Assembly: GCF_001693815.1 (NCBI RefSeq) | Contig: NZ_MBQD01000020.1 | Span: 124,001 to 188,000, forward strand | Direction of reading: 5' to 3' | From: Tessaracoccus lapidicaptus | Lineage (GTDB): Bacteria > Actinomycetota > Actinomycetes > Propionibacteriales > Propionibacteriaceae | Length of the DNA stretch: 64,000 nt | Part shown: positions 53,231 through 62,589 of the stretch, piece by piece | Numbering within the stretch: the first letter of the stretch is position 1 | Layout of the letters: the number at the start of each line of letters is the position of its first letter | Made by a program: the position numbers and the translations under genes | Notes under the pieces: generated by a model | Told to the model about the DNA's origin: nothing | Databases searched by the model: none | What the model saw: only the letters and a program-made list of their open reading frames with translations

Positions 53231-55761
53231 CGGGCGGCCACCAGGAGGGCCACGGGGAGGTCGCCCAGCACGTCGGCCAGCGCGACGGCGCCGCCCTCCA
53301 CCTCACGTCCGGTGAACGCGTCGGTGTAGCGGCCCTCCGGGAGGATCACCTGGTGCTCGCTCCAGCCGCCGCGCTCGGCCAGGGTGGTGGGGAGCCGGGT
53401 GGCGACCGCGACGGCCGTGACGCCGTCGTCCCGGATGCCGCGCGCGAAGGCCACCGCGTGGCCACTGGTGCTCGGCACGGGGGCGTACGTGGCGGTCTCG
53501 CCGCGGAACGCGTCGGGATGGTCGCGGCGGAGCCGTAGCGCGCGGCTGGTGACCAACAGCTTCTCGGCGTCCAGGCTCTGCTGGCGCGACGCGTCGACGG
53601 CGGCGAGCAGGTCGGCCCGATGCACGTAGTCCACCGGGCGCCGGTTGTCCGGGTCCACCAGCGACAGGTCGACGACCTCGCAGCCCTGATACACGTCCGG
53701 CACGCCCGGCATGGTGAGCTGCAGCAGCTTGGCGCCCAGGACCGCGCAGCGCACGGACTCCTGCGTCACGGCCGTGAAGGCGTCCAGCGCCGCGACGCAT
53801 CGCTCGTCGGTGAGCGCGAGGTGCGCGAGGTCCAGCACCGCCTGCTCGTAGGCCTGGTCCGGCGCGGTCCAGGTCGTGTGCTGTTTGGCCTCGCGCATGG
53901 CCTTGGTGAGGTAGGCGTCGAGCCGCTCGGCGGTGATGGGGGCGGCGCCGGCCAGCGTCCCCGGCAGGCGCCAGGTGGCGGCGAGCGTCTGCCACAGCAG
54001 CAGCTCGGTGGGGCCGTCGACGGCGTGGCGCTGGCCGTCGGTCGCCGCGCGCAGCTCAGTGACGCAGGCGTCCCAGTCCTTGGCGTGCTCCAGCAGCGCG
54101 GCGAGCCGGGCGCGCACGTCCTCGGAACGCTTGGTGTCGTGGGTCGACAGCGTGGTCATAGTCGCCGGCCAGTCCGTGGTGAGCTGCTCGCCGAAGCTGT
54201 GGAAGTCGTCGACGGAGACGCCGACCAGCGTCGGCTCGCTGCCGACCTCGTTCACGCCGATGAAGCGGGACCATCGGTAGAAGGCGGTGTCCTCCTTCGA
54301 CTTGGCCATGACGGGGCCGCAGGTCTGGGCGAAGCGGACCATGAACTCGGCGCGCAGTTCGGCGATGTCCTGCTGCGCGTCTGGGAGTTCGGTGGTGACG
54401 GGGTGCGCGGCCACGGGCGGCAGCGAATCCGCGCCGCCGGTGCCCGCGACGCCGGTGTCGCCGCAGGCGAGCGCGACGATGAGGTCCAGCGTGGCCTGCT
54501 CGTCCTCGTCGAGGTCGGCCCGGGCGCGGTCCGCGGCGTCGACGATGACCTGGCGCTCCGCGTCGGGGGCCGGCAGGCCGGGCTCGACATAGGCGCGGTA
54601 GCGGTCCATGTGGATGAGCAGGGCGCGGATGGCGCGGTCGAGCTGGCGCCGGGTGTGGTCGCGGAGCCGGACGTCGGAGTCGCAGATTGCCACCGCGATG
54701 GACACCAGGCGGTTGACCTCCGCGAACAGCATGGAGCGCACGACCTCCTCCTTCGCGCGCAGCAGGGAGGCGGTGAACCAGCCCTCGCCGGGCGCGACGC
54801 GCTCCCACAGCTCGTCGAGGCGGGGCAGCTGCGCCGGGTCGTGGAACAGGCCGGCCACCCGCAGCAGCGCGTCGTAGCCGGTGGTGCCGGCGCAGCGGGA
54901 GCCGGCCGGCAGGGTCTCGTGCGGCTCGAGGATCTTCTCGACCACCACCCAGCAGCCGCCGGTGGCGCGCTGCAGCTTCTGCAGGTAGCCGCGCGGCGTG
55001 GCGAGGCCGTCGGGGTGGTCGATCCGGAACCCGTCGATCAGCCCCTCCTCGTAGAGGCGGATGAGCAGCGCGTGGCTGGCGTCGAACACGTCCTGGTCCT
55101 CGACGCGGATCGCGGCGAGGGTGTCGACGTCGAAGAAGCGGCGGTAGTTGAGCTCGTCGTTGCCGACCTTCCAGTACGCCAGGCGGTACCACTGCTGGTC
55201 CAGCAACTCGTCGAGCGGCAGGTCCTCGGTGCCGGGGCGGATCGGGAACACGTGGTCGTGGTAGGCGACGACGCGCTGCGGCGTTCCCGCGATGTCGCGC
55301 TCCTCGACGACGATGGAGCCCTCGGCCAGCTCGTCGCCGATGCGGCGGCCCAGCACCGGCATGAGGATGGCCCGGGAGCGGCTGAGGTCGATGTCGAACC
55401 AGCCGGCGAACTCGGACTCCGGGCCGGCGCGCAGGACGTCCCAGAGGGCGCGGTTGAGCCACAGCGGCGTCGGCACCGCCATGTGGTTCGGCACGACGTC
55501 GACCACCAGGCCCAGCCCGTGCTCGCGGGCGGCGGCGGCCAGCCGGCGGAAGCCGTCCTCCCCGCCGCACTCCGCCGAGATGGCCGCATGGTCGACGACG
55601 TCGTAGCCGTGCATGGAGCCGGGGGCCGCCTGCAGGATGGGGGAGCAGAACAGGTGCGACACCCCGAGCGAGGCCAGGTAGGGGACCTGGGCCACGGCGT
55701 CGTCGAACGTGAATGCGGCGTTGAGCTGGAGGCGGTACGTGGAACTGGGAGTCGTCGGCAC
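53227..55761 (-). CDS. treY: Malto-oligosyltrehalose synthase
   Basis: 844 residues, GH13. Turns the reducing end of maltodextrins into a trehalose unit. STYRLQLNAAFTFDDAVAQVPYLASLGVSHL is the family start; VVDVVPNHMAV, DGFRIDHPDGLATP (nucleophile) and WVVVEKILEPHETLP (acid) form the active site; THDTKRSEDVRARL is diagnostic. GTG start with TAGTCT 6 bases upstream. Confidence 0.94.
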   Translation of the reverse strand: MPTTPSSTYRLQLNAAFTFDDAVAQVPYLASLGVSHLFCSPILQAAPGSMHGYDVVDHAAISAECGGEDGFRRLAAAAREHGLGLVVDVVPNHMAVPTPLWLNRALWDVLRAGPESEFAGWFDIDLSRSRAILMPVLGRRIGDELAEGSIVVEERDIAGTPQRVVAYHDHVFPIRPGTEDLPLDELLDQQWYRLAYWKVGNDELNYRRFFDVDTLAAIRVEDQDVFDASHALLIRLYEEGLIDGFRIDHPDGLATPRGYLQKLQRATGGCWVVVEKILEPHETLPAGSRCAGTTGYDALLRVAGLFHDPAQLPRLDELWERVAPGEGWFTASLLRAKEEVVRSMLFAEVNRLVSIAVAICDSDVRLRDHTRRQLDRAIRALLIHMDRYRAYVEPGLPAPDAERQVIVDAADRARADLDEDEQATLDLIVALACGDTGVAGTGGADSLPPVAAHPVTTELPDAQQDIAELRAEFMVRFAQTCGPVMAKSKEDTAFYRWSRFIGVNEVGSEPTLVGVSVDDFHSFGEQLTTDWPATMTTLSTHDTKRSEDVRARLAALLEHAKDWDACVTELRAATDGQRHAVDGPTELLLWQTLAATWRLPGTLAGAAPITAERLDAYLTKAMREAKQHTTWTAPDQAYEQAVLDLAHLALTDERCVAALDAFTAVTQESVRCAVLGAKLLQLTMPGVPDVYQGCEVVDLSLVDPDNRRPVDYVHRADLLAAVDASRQQSLDAEKLLVTSRALRLRRDHPDAFRGETATYAPVPSTSGHAVAFARGIRDDGVTAVAVATRLPTTLAERGGWSEHQVILPEGRYTDAFTGREVEGGAVALADVLGDLPVALLVAAR

Positions 55762-55767
55762 ACCCCC

Positions 55768-55773
55768 AGACTA
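55768..55773 (-). promoter_or_regulatory. -10 box TAGTCT for leaderless treY, built on the ATPase stop codon
   Basis: On the minus strand TAGTCT is followed by 6 bases (GGGGGT) and the GTG at 55761. The TAG is the stop codon of the upstream Ca2+ ATPase gene. Confidence 0.5.
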
Positions 55774-58593
55774 GGTGGGGCGGGCCGCACGCGTCGACCG
55801 TCCGCCGGCCCGTCGGGCGGCCTTGACCGCCTCCTCCACGAGAATCACGACGACGCCCGCGCCGATCGCCACCGCCCAGTGCGACCACGCCAGGGGCGCC
55901 GTGCCGAACGCGTGCTGCAGCACCGGGACGTAGACGACGGCGACCTGCAGCGCGGCTGCGCCGGCCAGCGACACCCACAGCCAGCGGTTGGTGAACAGGT
56001 GGTCCAGCACGCTGGCGCGGTCGGAGCGGCTGTTGAGGGCGTTGGCGAGCTGCATGAGGACGAGTGCCGTGAACACGGTGGTGCGGGCGGTGTCGAGCTC
56101 GGCCCCGGCGGGGGCGGCCCGGTCCAGCCCACCGAGCAGCCCGCCCGGGAGCGTCAGGTCGTACACGACCAGGCTGAGCAGACCCATGAGGGCGCCGATG
56201 CCGAGGATGCGCTGCCACATGTGCCGGTCGATGATGCGGTCGTCCGCGCGGCGCGGGGGCCGGGCCATGACGTCGTCGATCTCCGGGTCCACGCCCATGG
56301 CCAGGGCCGGGCCGGAGTCGGTGACGAGGTTGATCCACAGGATCTGGGTGGCCAGCAGCGGCACCACCGCGGCGCCGGGGTTGGCGGGGTCGGCGAGCCC
56401 GATGACGGTGCCGAGGGTCACGCCCAGGAACACGGTGGCGATCTCGCCCATGTTGGAGCTCAGCAGGTAGCGCATGAACTTCTTGATGTTGTCGAAGATG
56501 ACCCGGCCCTGCCGGACGGCGGCGACGATCGTGGCGTAGTTGTCGTCGCCGAGGATCATCGCCCCGGCCTCCTTGGTCACCTCCGTGCCCGTGATCCCCA
56601 TCGCCACCCCGATGTCGGCCGACTTCAGCGCAGGGGCGTCGTTGACGCCGTCGCCGGTCATCGCGACGACCTGCCGGTCGGCCTGCAGCGCGTCGACCAC
56701 CCGCAGCTTGTGCTCCGGCGCCACCCGCGCGTAGACGTTCGCGGTGCGGGCGGCCTCCGCGAGCTCCGCCGGGTCGACGTCGGCGAGGTCGCGGCCGGTG
56801 ATGACGGCCGTGTCACCGGGGCGCGTGATCCCCAGGTCGGCGGCGATGCGGGCCGCGGTCACGGGGTGGTCTCCCGTGATCATGACCGTGCGGATCCCCG
56901 CCCGCTGGGCCTCGCGGATGGCGGCCGCGGCCTCCTCGCGCGGGGGGTCGAGCAGCGCCACGAGGCCCCCGAAGATGAGGTCGCGCTCCGCGGGCTCGTC
57001 GAAGGTGCCGGCCTCGGTCGCGGTCGCGGGCCGCCAGGCGACGCCGAGCGTGCGGTAACCCTGGCCGCTCAACTCCTCGACCATGGCCGCCAGCTCGCGC
57101 CGCCTCCCGGGGGTGAGGGGGCGCGCACCGTCGGCGACCTGTTCCGACACGCAGCGCTCGAGCAGCACATCGGCGGCGCCCTTGGCGAACACCGAGTGGC
57201 CCCGGGCGGGATGCCGGCTGAGCACCGACATCATCCGGCGCTCGGAGCTGAACGGCACCTCGGCCGCCCGGTCGTGTCCGCTGCTGAGCTCGTGCGCGCC
57301 GTCGAGCTTGCGCGCCGCCACGAGGAAGGCCGCCTCGGTGGGGTCGCCCTGGATCTCCCACGATCCGTCCTGCTGCGACAGCTGCGCGTCGTTGGCGACC
57401 GAGCCGGCGACCAGGGCCCGGCGGGCCTCGTCGAGCGTGGCCTCGACGTCGCCGTCGACCCGGACCTCGCCCACGGGCGTGTATCCGGTGCCGCCGAGGA
57501 CGACCCGACCCGACGCGGTGACGATCTCGCGCAGGGTCATCTCGTTCTTCGTGAGCGTGCCGGTCTTGTCCGAGCAGATGACGGAGACCGAACCCAGGGT
57601 CTCCACCGAGTGCAGGTCCTTCATCACCGCGTTGCGGCGGGCCATGGCCTGGACGCCGATGGCCAGGACGAGGGAGAGGATGGCGGGCAGCCCCTCGGGC
57701 ACGGCCGCCACGGCCAGCGAGACGCCCATGAGCAGGACGTCGACGGCGCCCTCAAGCGTGCGGACGCTGTTGACGAGCGCGGTGGTGATCATGACGACGA
57801 CGGCGATGACGACCACCAGCAGCCCGAGCGTGGTGGAGATGCGGGCGATCTCGCGCTGCAGGGGCGTCGGCTCGGACTCGGTCTCGTCGAGCAGGGTGGC
57901 GATGCGCCCCATCTCGGTGTCCATGCCTGTCGCGGTGACGACGGCGCGGCCCACGCCCCGCGCCACGGCGGTGCCCTTGAACACCATGTTCGCTCGGTCG
58001 CCGAGGGCGCCCGGCTCGTCCAGCGGCTGCGGGGACTTCTCAGCGGCCTCGGACTCGCCGGTCAGCGACGCCTCCTGCACGCGCAGCGCCGTGGCGGTGA
58101 GGAGGCGGGCGTCGGCGCCGACGGCGTCGCCCTCGGCCAGGACGAGGATGTCCCCGGGCACCAGGTCGGTGGACGCGACGGTGGTGAGCAGCCCGTCCCG
58201 CAGGACGGTGGAGCGGGTCGCGGTGAGGTCGGCGAGGGCCGCGACGGCCCGCTCGGCGCGGTTCTCCTGCACGTAGCCGATGACGGCGTTGGCCGCGACG
58301 ATCAGGGCGATGACGGTCGCGTCGACCGGGAGTCCGACGGCGCCGTCGACGGCCCACGCGATGATCGAGATGACGATGGCTGCCAGCAGGAGGTAGATGA
58401 GCGGGTCGGCGAACTGGCGCAGGAAGCGCCGCCAGGCAGGGTCGGGGGGCGTCGCGCGCAGCTCGTTGGGCCCGTGGATCTCGCGGCGGGCGGCCACCTC
58501 GGCCAGGGACAGGCCCTCGGCCGGGTCGACGGCGAGGGCGAGGGTGACGTCGGCGGGGGGAAGGAGGGTGACGTCGCGCGTCGCGTCGGCCAT
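55771..58593 (-). CDS. P-type Ca2+ ATPase (type IIA, SERCA/PacL-like)
   Basis: 940 residues. The phosphorylation motif is CSDKTGTLTKNEM; the A-domain motif is SLTGESEAAEK; the hinge is TGDGVNDAPALKSADIG. Calcium ligands of SERCA are all at hand: PEGLPA in M4, SSNMGE in M5 and NLVTDSGPA in M6. It should export Ca2+ with ATP. Start: ATG 58593 with CACAAT 7 bases upstream; the ATG at 58602 adds three residues. It lies between the NUDIX gene and treY with short gaps, inside a glucan cluster. Confidence 0.92.
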   Translation of the reverse strand: MADATRDVTLLPPADVTLALAVDPAEGLSLAEVAARREIHGPNELRATPPDPAWRRFLRQFADPLIYLLLAAIVISIIAWAVDGAVGLPVDATVIALIVAANAVIGYVQENRAERAVAALADLTATRSTVLRDGLLTTVASTDLVPGDILVLAEGDAVGADARLLTATALRVQEASLTGESEAAEKSPQPLDEPGALGDRANMVFKGTAVARGVGRAVVTATGMDTEMGRIATLLDETESEPTPLQREIARISTTLGLLVVVIAVVVMITTALVNSVRTLEGAVDVLLMGVSLAVAAVPEGLPAILSLVLAIGVQAMARRNAVMKDLHSVETLGSVSVICSDKTGTLTKNEMTLREIVTASGRVVLGGTGYTPVGEVRVDGDVEATLDEARRALVAGSVANDAQLSQQDGSWEIQGDPTEAAFLVAARKLDGAHELSSGHDRAAEVPFSSERRMMSVLSRHPARGHSVFAKGAADVLLERCVSEQVADGARPLTPGRRRELAAMVEELSGQGYRTLGVAWRPATATEAGTFDEPAERDLIFGGLVALLDPPREEAAAAIREAQRAGIRTVMITGDHPVTAARIAADLGITRPGDTAVITGRDLADVDPAELAEAARTANVYARVAPEHKLRVVDALQADRQVVAMTGDGVNDAPALKSADIGVAMGITGTEVTKEAGAMILGDDNYATIVAAVRQGRVIFDNIKKFMRYLLSSNMGEIATVFLGVTLGTVIGLADPANPGAAVVPLLATQILWINLVTDSGPALAMGVDPEIDDVMARPPRRADDRIIDRHMWQRILGIGALMGLLSLVVYDLTLPGGLLGGLDRAAPAGAELDTARTTVFTALVLMQLANALNSRSDRASVLDHLFTNRWLWVSLAGAAALQVAVVYVPVLQHAFGTAPLAWSHWAVAIGAGVVVILVEEAVKAARRAGGRSTRAARPT

Positions 58594-58616
58594 GTCTCCC
58601 ATTGTGGACCGCAGGG

Positions 58617-59390
58617 TCAGACGGGGTAGCCGTTCTCGGTCAGCCCGCGGTACCCGTCGAGCATCAGCGCGATCCGACGCGCCGACAGCTCGGTGACGTG
58701 CCGGGGCACGTCGTCGGGCTCGATCCAGTGGATGGCCTTGATCTCGCGGTCGTCGGTGCCGAGCTCGGCCGCCACCTCCGGCGGCAGCACGCCGCCGTCG
58801 AAGATGAACTCGACCGCGTCGGACCAACCCAGATAGGGCGGCATCCAGTCGATGAGCAGCGGCTGCCCGAACTCGACGGCGATGCCCAGCTCCTCGAGCG
58901 TCTCGCGGGCCCCGCCGTGCCGCGGGGGCTCGCCCGGCTCGACGATGCCGCCGGGCAGTTCCCAGTCCTGCTTGTAGGAGGTCTCCAGCAGCAGTACACG
59001 CCCCTCCTGGTCGCGGAACAGGGCGTGCGCGATGGTGCGCTTGGTGGGCAGGATCGAGTCCAGCACGCCCGAGAACCCGGTGGGGCCGTACACGGCGTCC
59101 ACGGCCAGCCGCGAGTAGACGAGGATGTCGCGGAAGACGCCCGGCTCCGGCTCGAGGGCCGAGCGCAGGCGCCCCTCAAGGCGGAACCCGCAGCGGTGCA
59201 ACGCCACGCGTGCGGCGGTGTCCCACTCGGGGAGCTCCACCTGGAGGCGCCGCAGGTCGTGGGCGAGGATCGCGTCGTCGGAGGCCAGCGACAGCGCGCG
59301 CTGCAGCGTCTCGACGTCGACCTCCTGCTCGTCCCAGCGCAGGGTGCCGACCCCCGAGGCGATGTCCACGGACACCTTGAAGTCGCTCAC
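58617..59390 (-). CDS. NUDIX hydrolase with N-terminal GNAT-like domain
   Basis: 257 residues. NUDIX box GGIVEPGEPPRHGGARETLEELG (about 160-182) has all charged residues. Before it, residues 1-115 look like a GNAT acetyltransferase remnant: WDTAARVALHRCGFRLEGRLRSA and GVFRDILVYSRL match the family's C-terminal half. The substrate is unknown. Start: GTG 59390 with TACGGT 7 bases upstream; the longer frame adds 13 residues across that box. It sits between glgB and the Ca2+ ATPase. Confidence 0.82.
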   Translation of the reverse strand: MSDFKVSVDIASGVGTLRWDEQEVDVETLQRALSLASDDAILAHDLRRLQVELPEWDTAARVALHRCGFRLEGRLRSALEPEPGVFRDILVYSRLAVDAVYGPTGFSGVLDSILPTKRTIAHALFRDQEGRVLLLETSYKQDWELPGGIVEPGEPPRHGGARETLEELGIAVEFGQPLLIDWMPPYLGWSDAVEFIFDGGVLPPEVAAELGTDDREIKAIHWIEPDDVPRHVTELSARRIALMLDGYRGLTENGYPV

Positions 59391-59397
59391 GCCGTCG

Positions 59398-59403
59398 ACC
59401 GTA
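59398..59403 (-). promoter_or_regulatory. -10 box TACGGT for leaderless NUDIX gene
   Basis: On the minus strand TACGGT is followed by 7 bases (CGACGGC) and the GTG at 59390. Hexamer and spacing match the lipoprotein gene at 23.7 kb. Confidence 0.5.
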
Positions 59404-59439
59404 CCCGGCGGCGCCGCGCCGGGCGACACCGGGGCGGGA

Positions 59440-61335
59440 TCACTCCGCGGCGCGACGCAGCCAGATCGAGCCCAGCGGCGGCACCGTGACGCGGGCGCGC
59501 GCCGGGAAGTGGCCCCACGGCTCCTCGTGGGCCGTCACCTCGCCGAGGTTGCCGAACTCGCCGGAGCCGTCGTAGATCGGGGCGTCGGTGTTGAGGATCT
59601 CCTCCCACGCCCCGGCCTCGGGCAGGCCGATCTCGTAGTCGCGCAGCGGGTCCGGGGAGAAGTTGGTCACGCAGGCGATGTGGTTGCCCGACGCGTCGTG
59701 GCGCACCCACGACAGGGTGTTGCGCCCGTTGTCGTCGGCGTTGATCCAGGTGAAGCCCTCGGGCGAGTTGTCCAGCTCGTACAGCGGCGAGTTGGCGCGG
59801 TAGATGTGGTTGAGGTCGCGGAACAGGCGCTGCAGACCGCCGTGGCCCCACAGCTCGCTGACCCACCACTCCAGCGACACCGACTCGTTGAACTCCGGTC
59901 GCTGCCCGAACTCGCAGCCCATGAAGATCAGCTGCTTGCCGGGGAAGCTCCACATGTAGGAGTAGAAGGCGCGCAGCGTGGCGAACTTGCGCCAGTCGTC
60001 CTGCGGCACCTTATTGATCATGGAGCCCTTGCCGTGCACGACCTCGTCGTGGCTGATCGGCAGCACGAAGTTCTCCGAGTACGCGTAGACCATCGCGAAG
60101 GTGAGCAGGTTGTGCTCGTACTGCCGGTACACGGGATCCAGCTGCAGGTAGCGCAGCGAGTCGTTCATCCAGCCCATGTTCCACTTGAAGCCGAAGCCCA
60201 GGCCGCCCTCGTGCACCGGCTTGGTGACGCCGGCGAAGCTGGTCGACTCCTCGGCGATCATCACGACGCCCGGCTCCCGCTCGTACAGGTGGCGGTTGCA
60301 GTAGCGCAGGAAATCCATCGCCTCGAGGTTCTCGCGGCCGCCGAACTGGTTGGGCACCCACTGCCCGTCTTCACGGGAGTAGTCGAGGTAGAGCATGGAG
60401 GCGACGGCGTCCACGCGCAGGCCGTCGATGTGGAACTCCTGCGCCCAGTACAGCGCGTTGGACACGAGGAAGCTCTTCACCTCGTTGCGGCCGTAGTTGA
60501 AGATGTAGGTGCCCCAGTCCTGGTGCTCACCCTGGCGGGGGTCGGCGTGCTCGTAGAGCGCGGTGCCGTCGAAGCGGCCCAGCGCCCACTCGTCCTTGGG
60601 GAAGTGTCCCGGCACCCAGTCCATGATCACGCCGATGCCGGCCTGATGCAGGCGGTCGATGAGGTAGCGCAGGTCGTCGGGCTTGCCGAAGCGCGACGTG
60701 GGGGAGAAGTAGCCGGTCACCTGGTAACCCCAGCTGGGCTCGAACGGGTGTTCCGACAGCGGCATGAACTCGACGTGCGTGTAGCCCTGCCACTTGACGT
60801 AGCTGACCAGCTCCTCGGCGAGGTCCAGGTAGCTCTTGCCCTTGCGCCAGCCGCCGAGGTGCACCTCGTAGACGCTCATCGGCTCGGCGTGCGCCTGCGA
60901 CGTGCGGCGCTTGGCCATCCATTCGTCGTCGGACCACAGGTAGCGCGACTCGTAGACGATCGACGCGTTCGCCGGCGCCTGTTCGCTGAACCGGGCCATG
61001 GGGTCGACCTTCTCGACCCACTGGCCGTCGCCGGTCTCGATCCGGTACTTGTACAGCGTGCCCTCGCCGAGGCCCTCGATGAACAGGCCCCAGATGCCGG
61101 AGCCAGGGATGAGTTCCATGGCGTCGCCGGTCCACCAGTTGAAGTCGCCGATGACATGCACCGACTTGGCGTTGGGCGCCCACACGGCGAAGCGGACGCC
61201 GGTGACCGGGCCGCGCTCGTCGTCGTCGATCGTCACCACGGTGCTGCCGAGCCGCTTCCACAGCTCGGTGTCGCCACCGCCGTGGAATCCCTCGAAGTCC
61301 CATCCGGTCAGTCCACCGAAGCGGTCGTGTGCCAT
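59440..61335 (-). CDS. glgB: 1,4-alpha-glucan branching enzyme
   Basis: 631 residues, GH13. Adds alpha-1,6 branches; in the GlgE pathway it works on maltosyl-extended chains. CBM48 region (about 40-125, [18 protein letters not shown]), then barrel motifs [31 protein letters not shown] (nucleophile), MIAEESTSF (acid) and [15 protein letters not shown]. It lacks the extra N1 domain of the longer 730-residue actinobacterial forms. Start: ATG 61335 with AAGGAG about 8 bases upstream. Confidence 0.94.
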   Translation of the reverse strand: MAHDRFGGLTGWDFEGFHGGGDTELWKRLGSTVVTIDDDERGPVTGVRFAVWAPNAKSVHVIGDFNWWTGDAMELIPGSGIWGLFIEGLGEGTLYKYRIETGDGQWVEKVDPMARFSEQAPANASIVYESRYLWSDDEWMAKRRTSQAHAEPMSVYEVHLGGWRKGKSYLDLAEELVSYVKWQGYTHVEFMPLSEHPFEPSWGYQVTGYFSPTSRFGKPDDLRYLIDRLHQAGIGVIMDWVPGHFPKDEWALGRFDGTALYEHADPRQGEHQDWGTYIFNYGRNEVKSFLVSNALYWAQEFHIDGLRVDAVASMLYLDYSREDGQWVPNQFGGRENLEAMDFLRYCNRHLYEREPGVVMIAEESTSFAGVTKPVHEGGLGFGFKWNMGWMNDSLRYLQLDPVYRQYEHNLLTFAMVYAYSENFVLPISHDEVVHGKGSMINKVPQDDWRKFATLRAFYSYMWSFPGKQLIFMGCEFGQRPEFNESVSLEWWVSELWGHGGLQRLFRDLNHIYRANSPLYELDNSPEGFTWINADDNGRNTLSWVRHDASGNHIACVTNFSPDPLRDYEIGLPEAGAWEEILNTDAPIYDGSGEFGNLGEVTAHEEPWGHFPARARVTVPPLGSIWLRRAAE

Positions 61336-61379
61336 GTCTCGACTCCTTAGGGTCACTATCTGTTTCGTCAATCTAGCGC

Positions 61380-61425
61380 GCCCGGGTGGGGCCGTGTGAG
61401 GCTGCGCGCCGACACGCTCCCGGGC
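61380..61425 (-). terminator. Possible stem-loop between pep2 and glgB
   Basis: GCCCGGG and CCCGGGC enclose 32 bases in which CGTGT and ACACG can also pair. It lies in the 102-base gap after pep2. This may attenuate read-through into glgB. The long loop makes it uncertain. Confidence 0.3.
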
Positions 61426-61437
61426 TTGATGGGATGG

Positions 61438-62589
61438 TTATCGTTCCGTGACCAACGAGGCCAAGTGGGCCAGTGGCACGGTCAGGAGCTCCGGCCGGAA
61501 CCGGGCCTCGTACACGGCCTCGTAGCCGGCCTTGTCCGTCTCGTACGCGGCCAGGACCGGGTCCTGAGCGTCGGTCGGGAGGCCGTAGCCGGCCAGGAAT
61601 GCGGCGCGGCAGTCGGCCAGCCAGTCGGCGGACGCGTCGCCGGCGGCGCGCGCGTAGGCGAACGAGCGCAGCATGCCGGCCACGTCGCGCAGCGGGGAGT
61701 CCGGGCGGCGCCGCTCCTCCATGGACTTCAAGGGCTCGCCCTCGAAGTCGACGTAGCGCCAGCCGCCCTCCGACAGGAGGACCTGGCCGAGGTGGCAGTC
61801 GCCGTGGACCCGCTGGGCGGGCAACTCGTCGTCGGCGATTTCGGCGAACACCGCGTCGACCGCGTCGGCGAACGGCCGGACCTCCGGGACCTCGGCAGCG
61901 ACGGTGGCGAACCGCTCGCGGGACTCGCGGGCCAGAGCGGCGCCGTCGATGGTCGCGGTGGGGAGCCGCTCGGCCAGCGTGTGATGCACCGTGGCCAGGG
62001 CCTCGCCCAGGGCGCGGGCGTGGCCGGTGAAGTCGCGGCCCTCGCGGGCGAAGTCGCAGGCCAGGACGTAGCCGTCGGTGGGGTCGTGCAGCGCCTCGAG
62101 GAACACCGCAAGGTCCGTGCCGTCCCACACCCACGCGCCGTAGAGCTCCGCCACGACACCGCTGCCGGCCAGGGCCTCATGCAACTCGACGTCGACGGAG
62201 CGGCCCGGTTCCAGACGGCGGAAGACCTTGACCAGGAGCTCGTCGCCGAAGAACACCGACGTGTTGGACTGCTCCCCGGCGTACCGGCGCGCGGGCAGGT
62301 CGGCGGGGACGTCGCGGTAGCGCTCGAAGCCGGGGGCGCCATCGTGCAGCGCCCGCAGCAGGACGCCGCCGTCGTCGCACGCGTCGACGGGCTCGCCGTC
62401 GCGGTAGAGCAACGGGACGTGGAACCGCTCGCGGTGCCCGTCGCCGAACTCGACGACGAGGACCGCGGGGCGCAGGTCCTCACCGGCCCAGGGACCGAGC
62501 TCAACGTCGACCGGCCGACCGCTGCGCCCGCTGAACCAGCGCGACGCGACGGCCAGGTCCCACAGCCGCCGGGTCAGGTCGGCGCTCAT
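61438..62589 (-). CDS. pep2: Maltokinase (Pep2-like)
   Basis: 383 residues. Phosphorylates maltose to maltose-1-phosphate, the GlgE donor. The kinase core has RVHGDCHLGQVLLSEGGWRYVDFEGEP, with the catalytic Asp and the DFEGEP metal motif typical of maltokinases, and QSNTSVFFGDELLVKVFRRLEPG as the N-lobe. It is shorter than mycobacterial Pep2 (about 455 residues) and is not fused to TreS. Its ATG overlaps the glgE stop by 4 bases. Confidence 0.9.
   Translation of the reverse strand: MSADLTRRLWDLAVASRWFSGRSGRPVDVELGPWAGEDLRPAVLVVEFGDGHRERFHVPLLYRDGEPVDACDDGGVLLRALHDGAPGFERYRDVPADLPARRYAGEQSNTSVFFGDELLVKVFRRLEPGRSVDVELHEALAGSGVVAELYGAWVWDGTDLAVFLEALHDPTDGYVLACDFAREGRDFTGHARALGEALATVHHTLAERLPTATIDGAALARESRERFATVAAEVPEVRPFADAVDAVFAEIADDELPAQRVHGDCHLGQVLLSEGGWRYVDFEGEPLKSMEERRRPDSPLRDVAGMLRSFAYARAAGDASADWLADCRAAFLAGYGLPTDAQDPVLAAYETDKAGYEAVYEARFRPELLTVPLAHLASLVTER

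Noticed and set aside
53620-58629. A 1669-codon open frame on the plus strand opposite treY and the Ca2+ ATPase
   Set aside because: It is antisense to two genes with full family motifs. High GC removes stop codons from the opposite frames, and the translated frame is low-complexity Arg/Gly/Val/His without a fold.
61343-61371. TTGACG before glgB as a -35 element
   Set aside because: The hexamer is good but no TANNNT follows at 16-19 bases; TAAGGA is part of the Shine-Dalgarno sequence, so I do not call a promoter.
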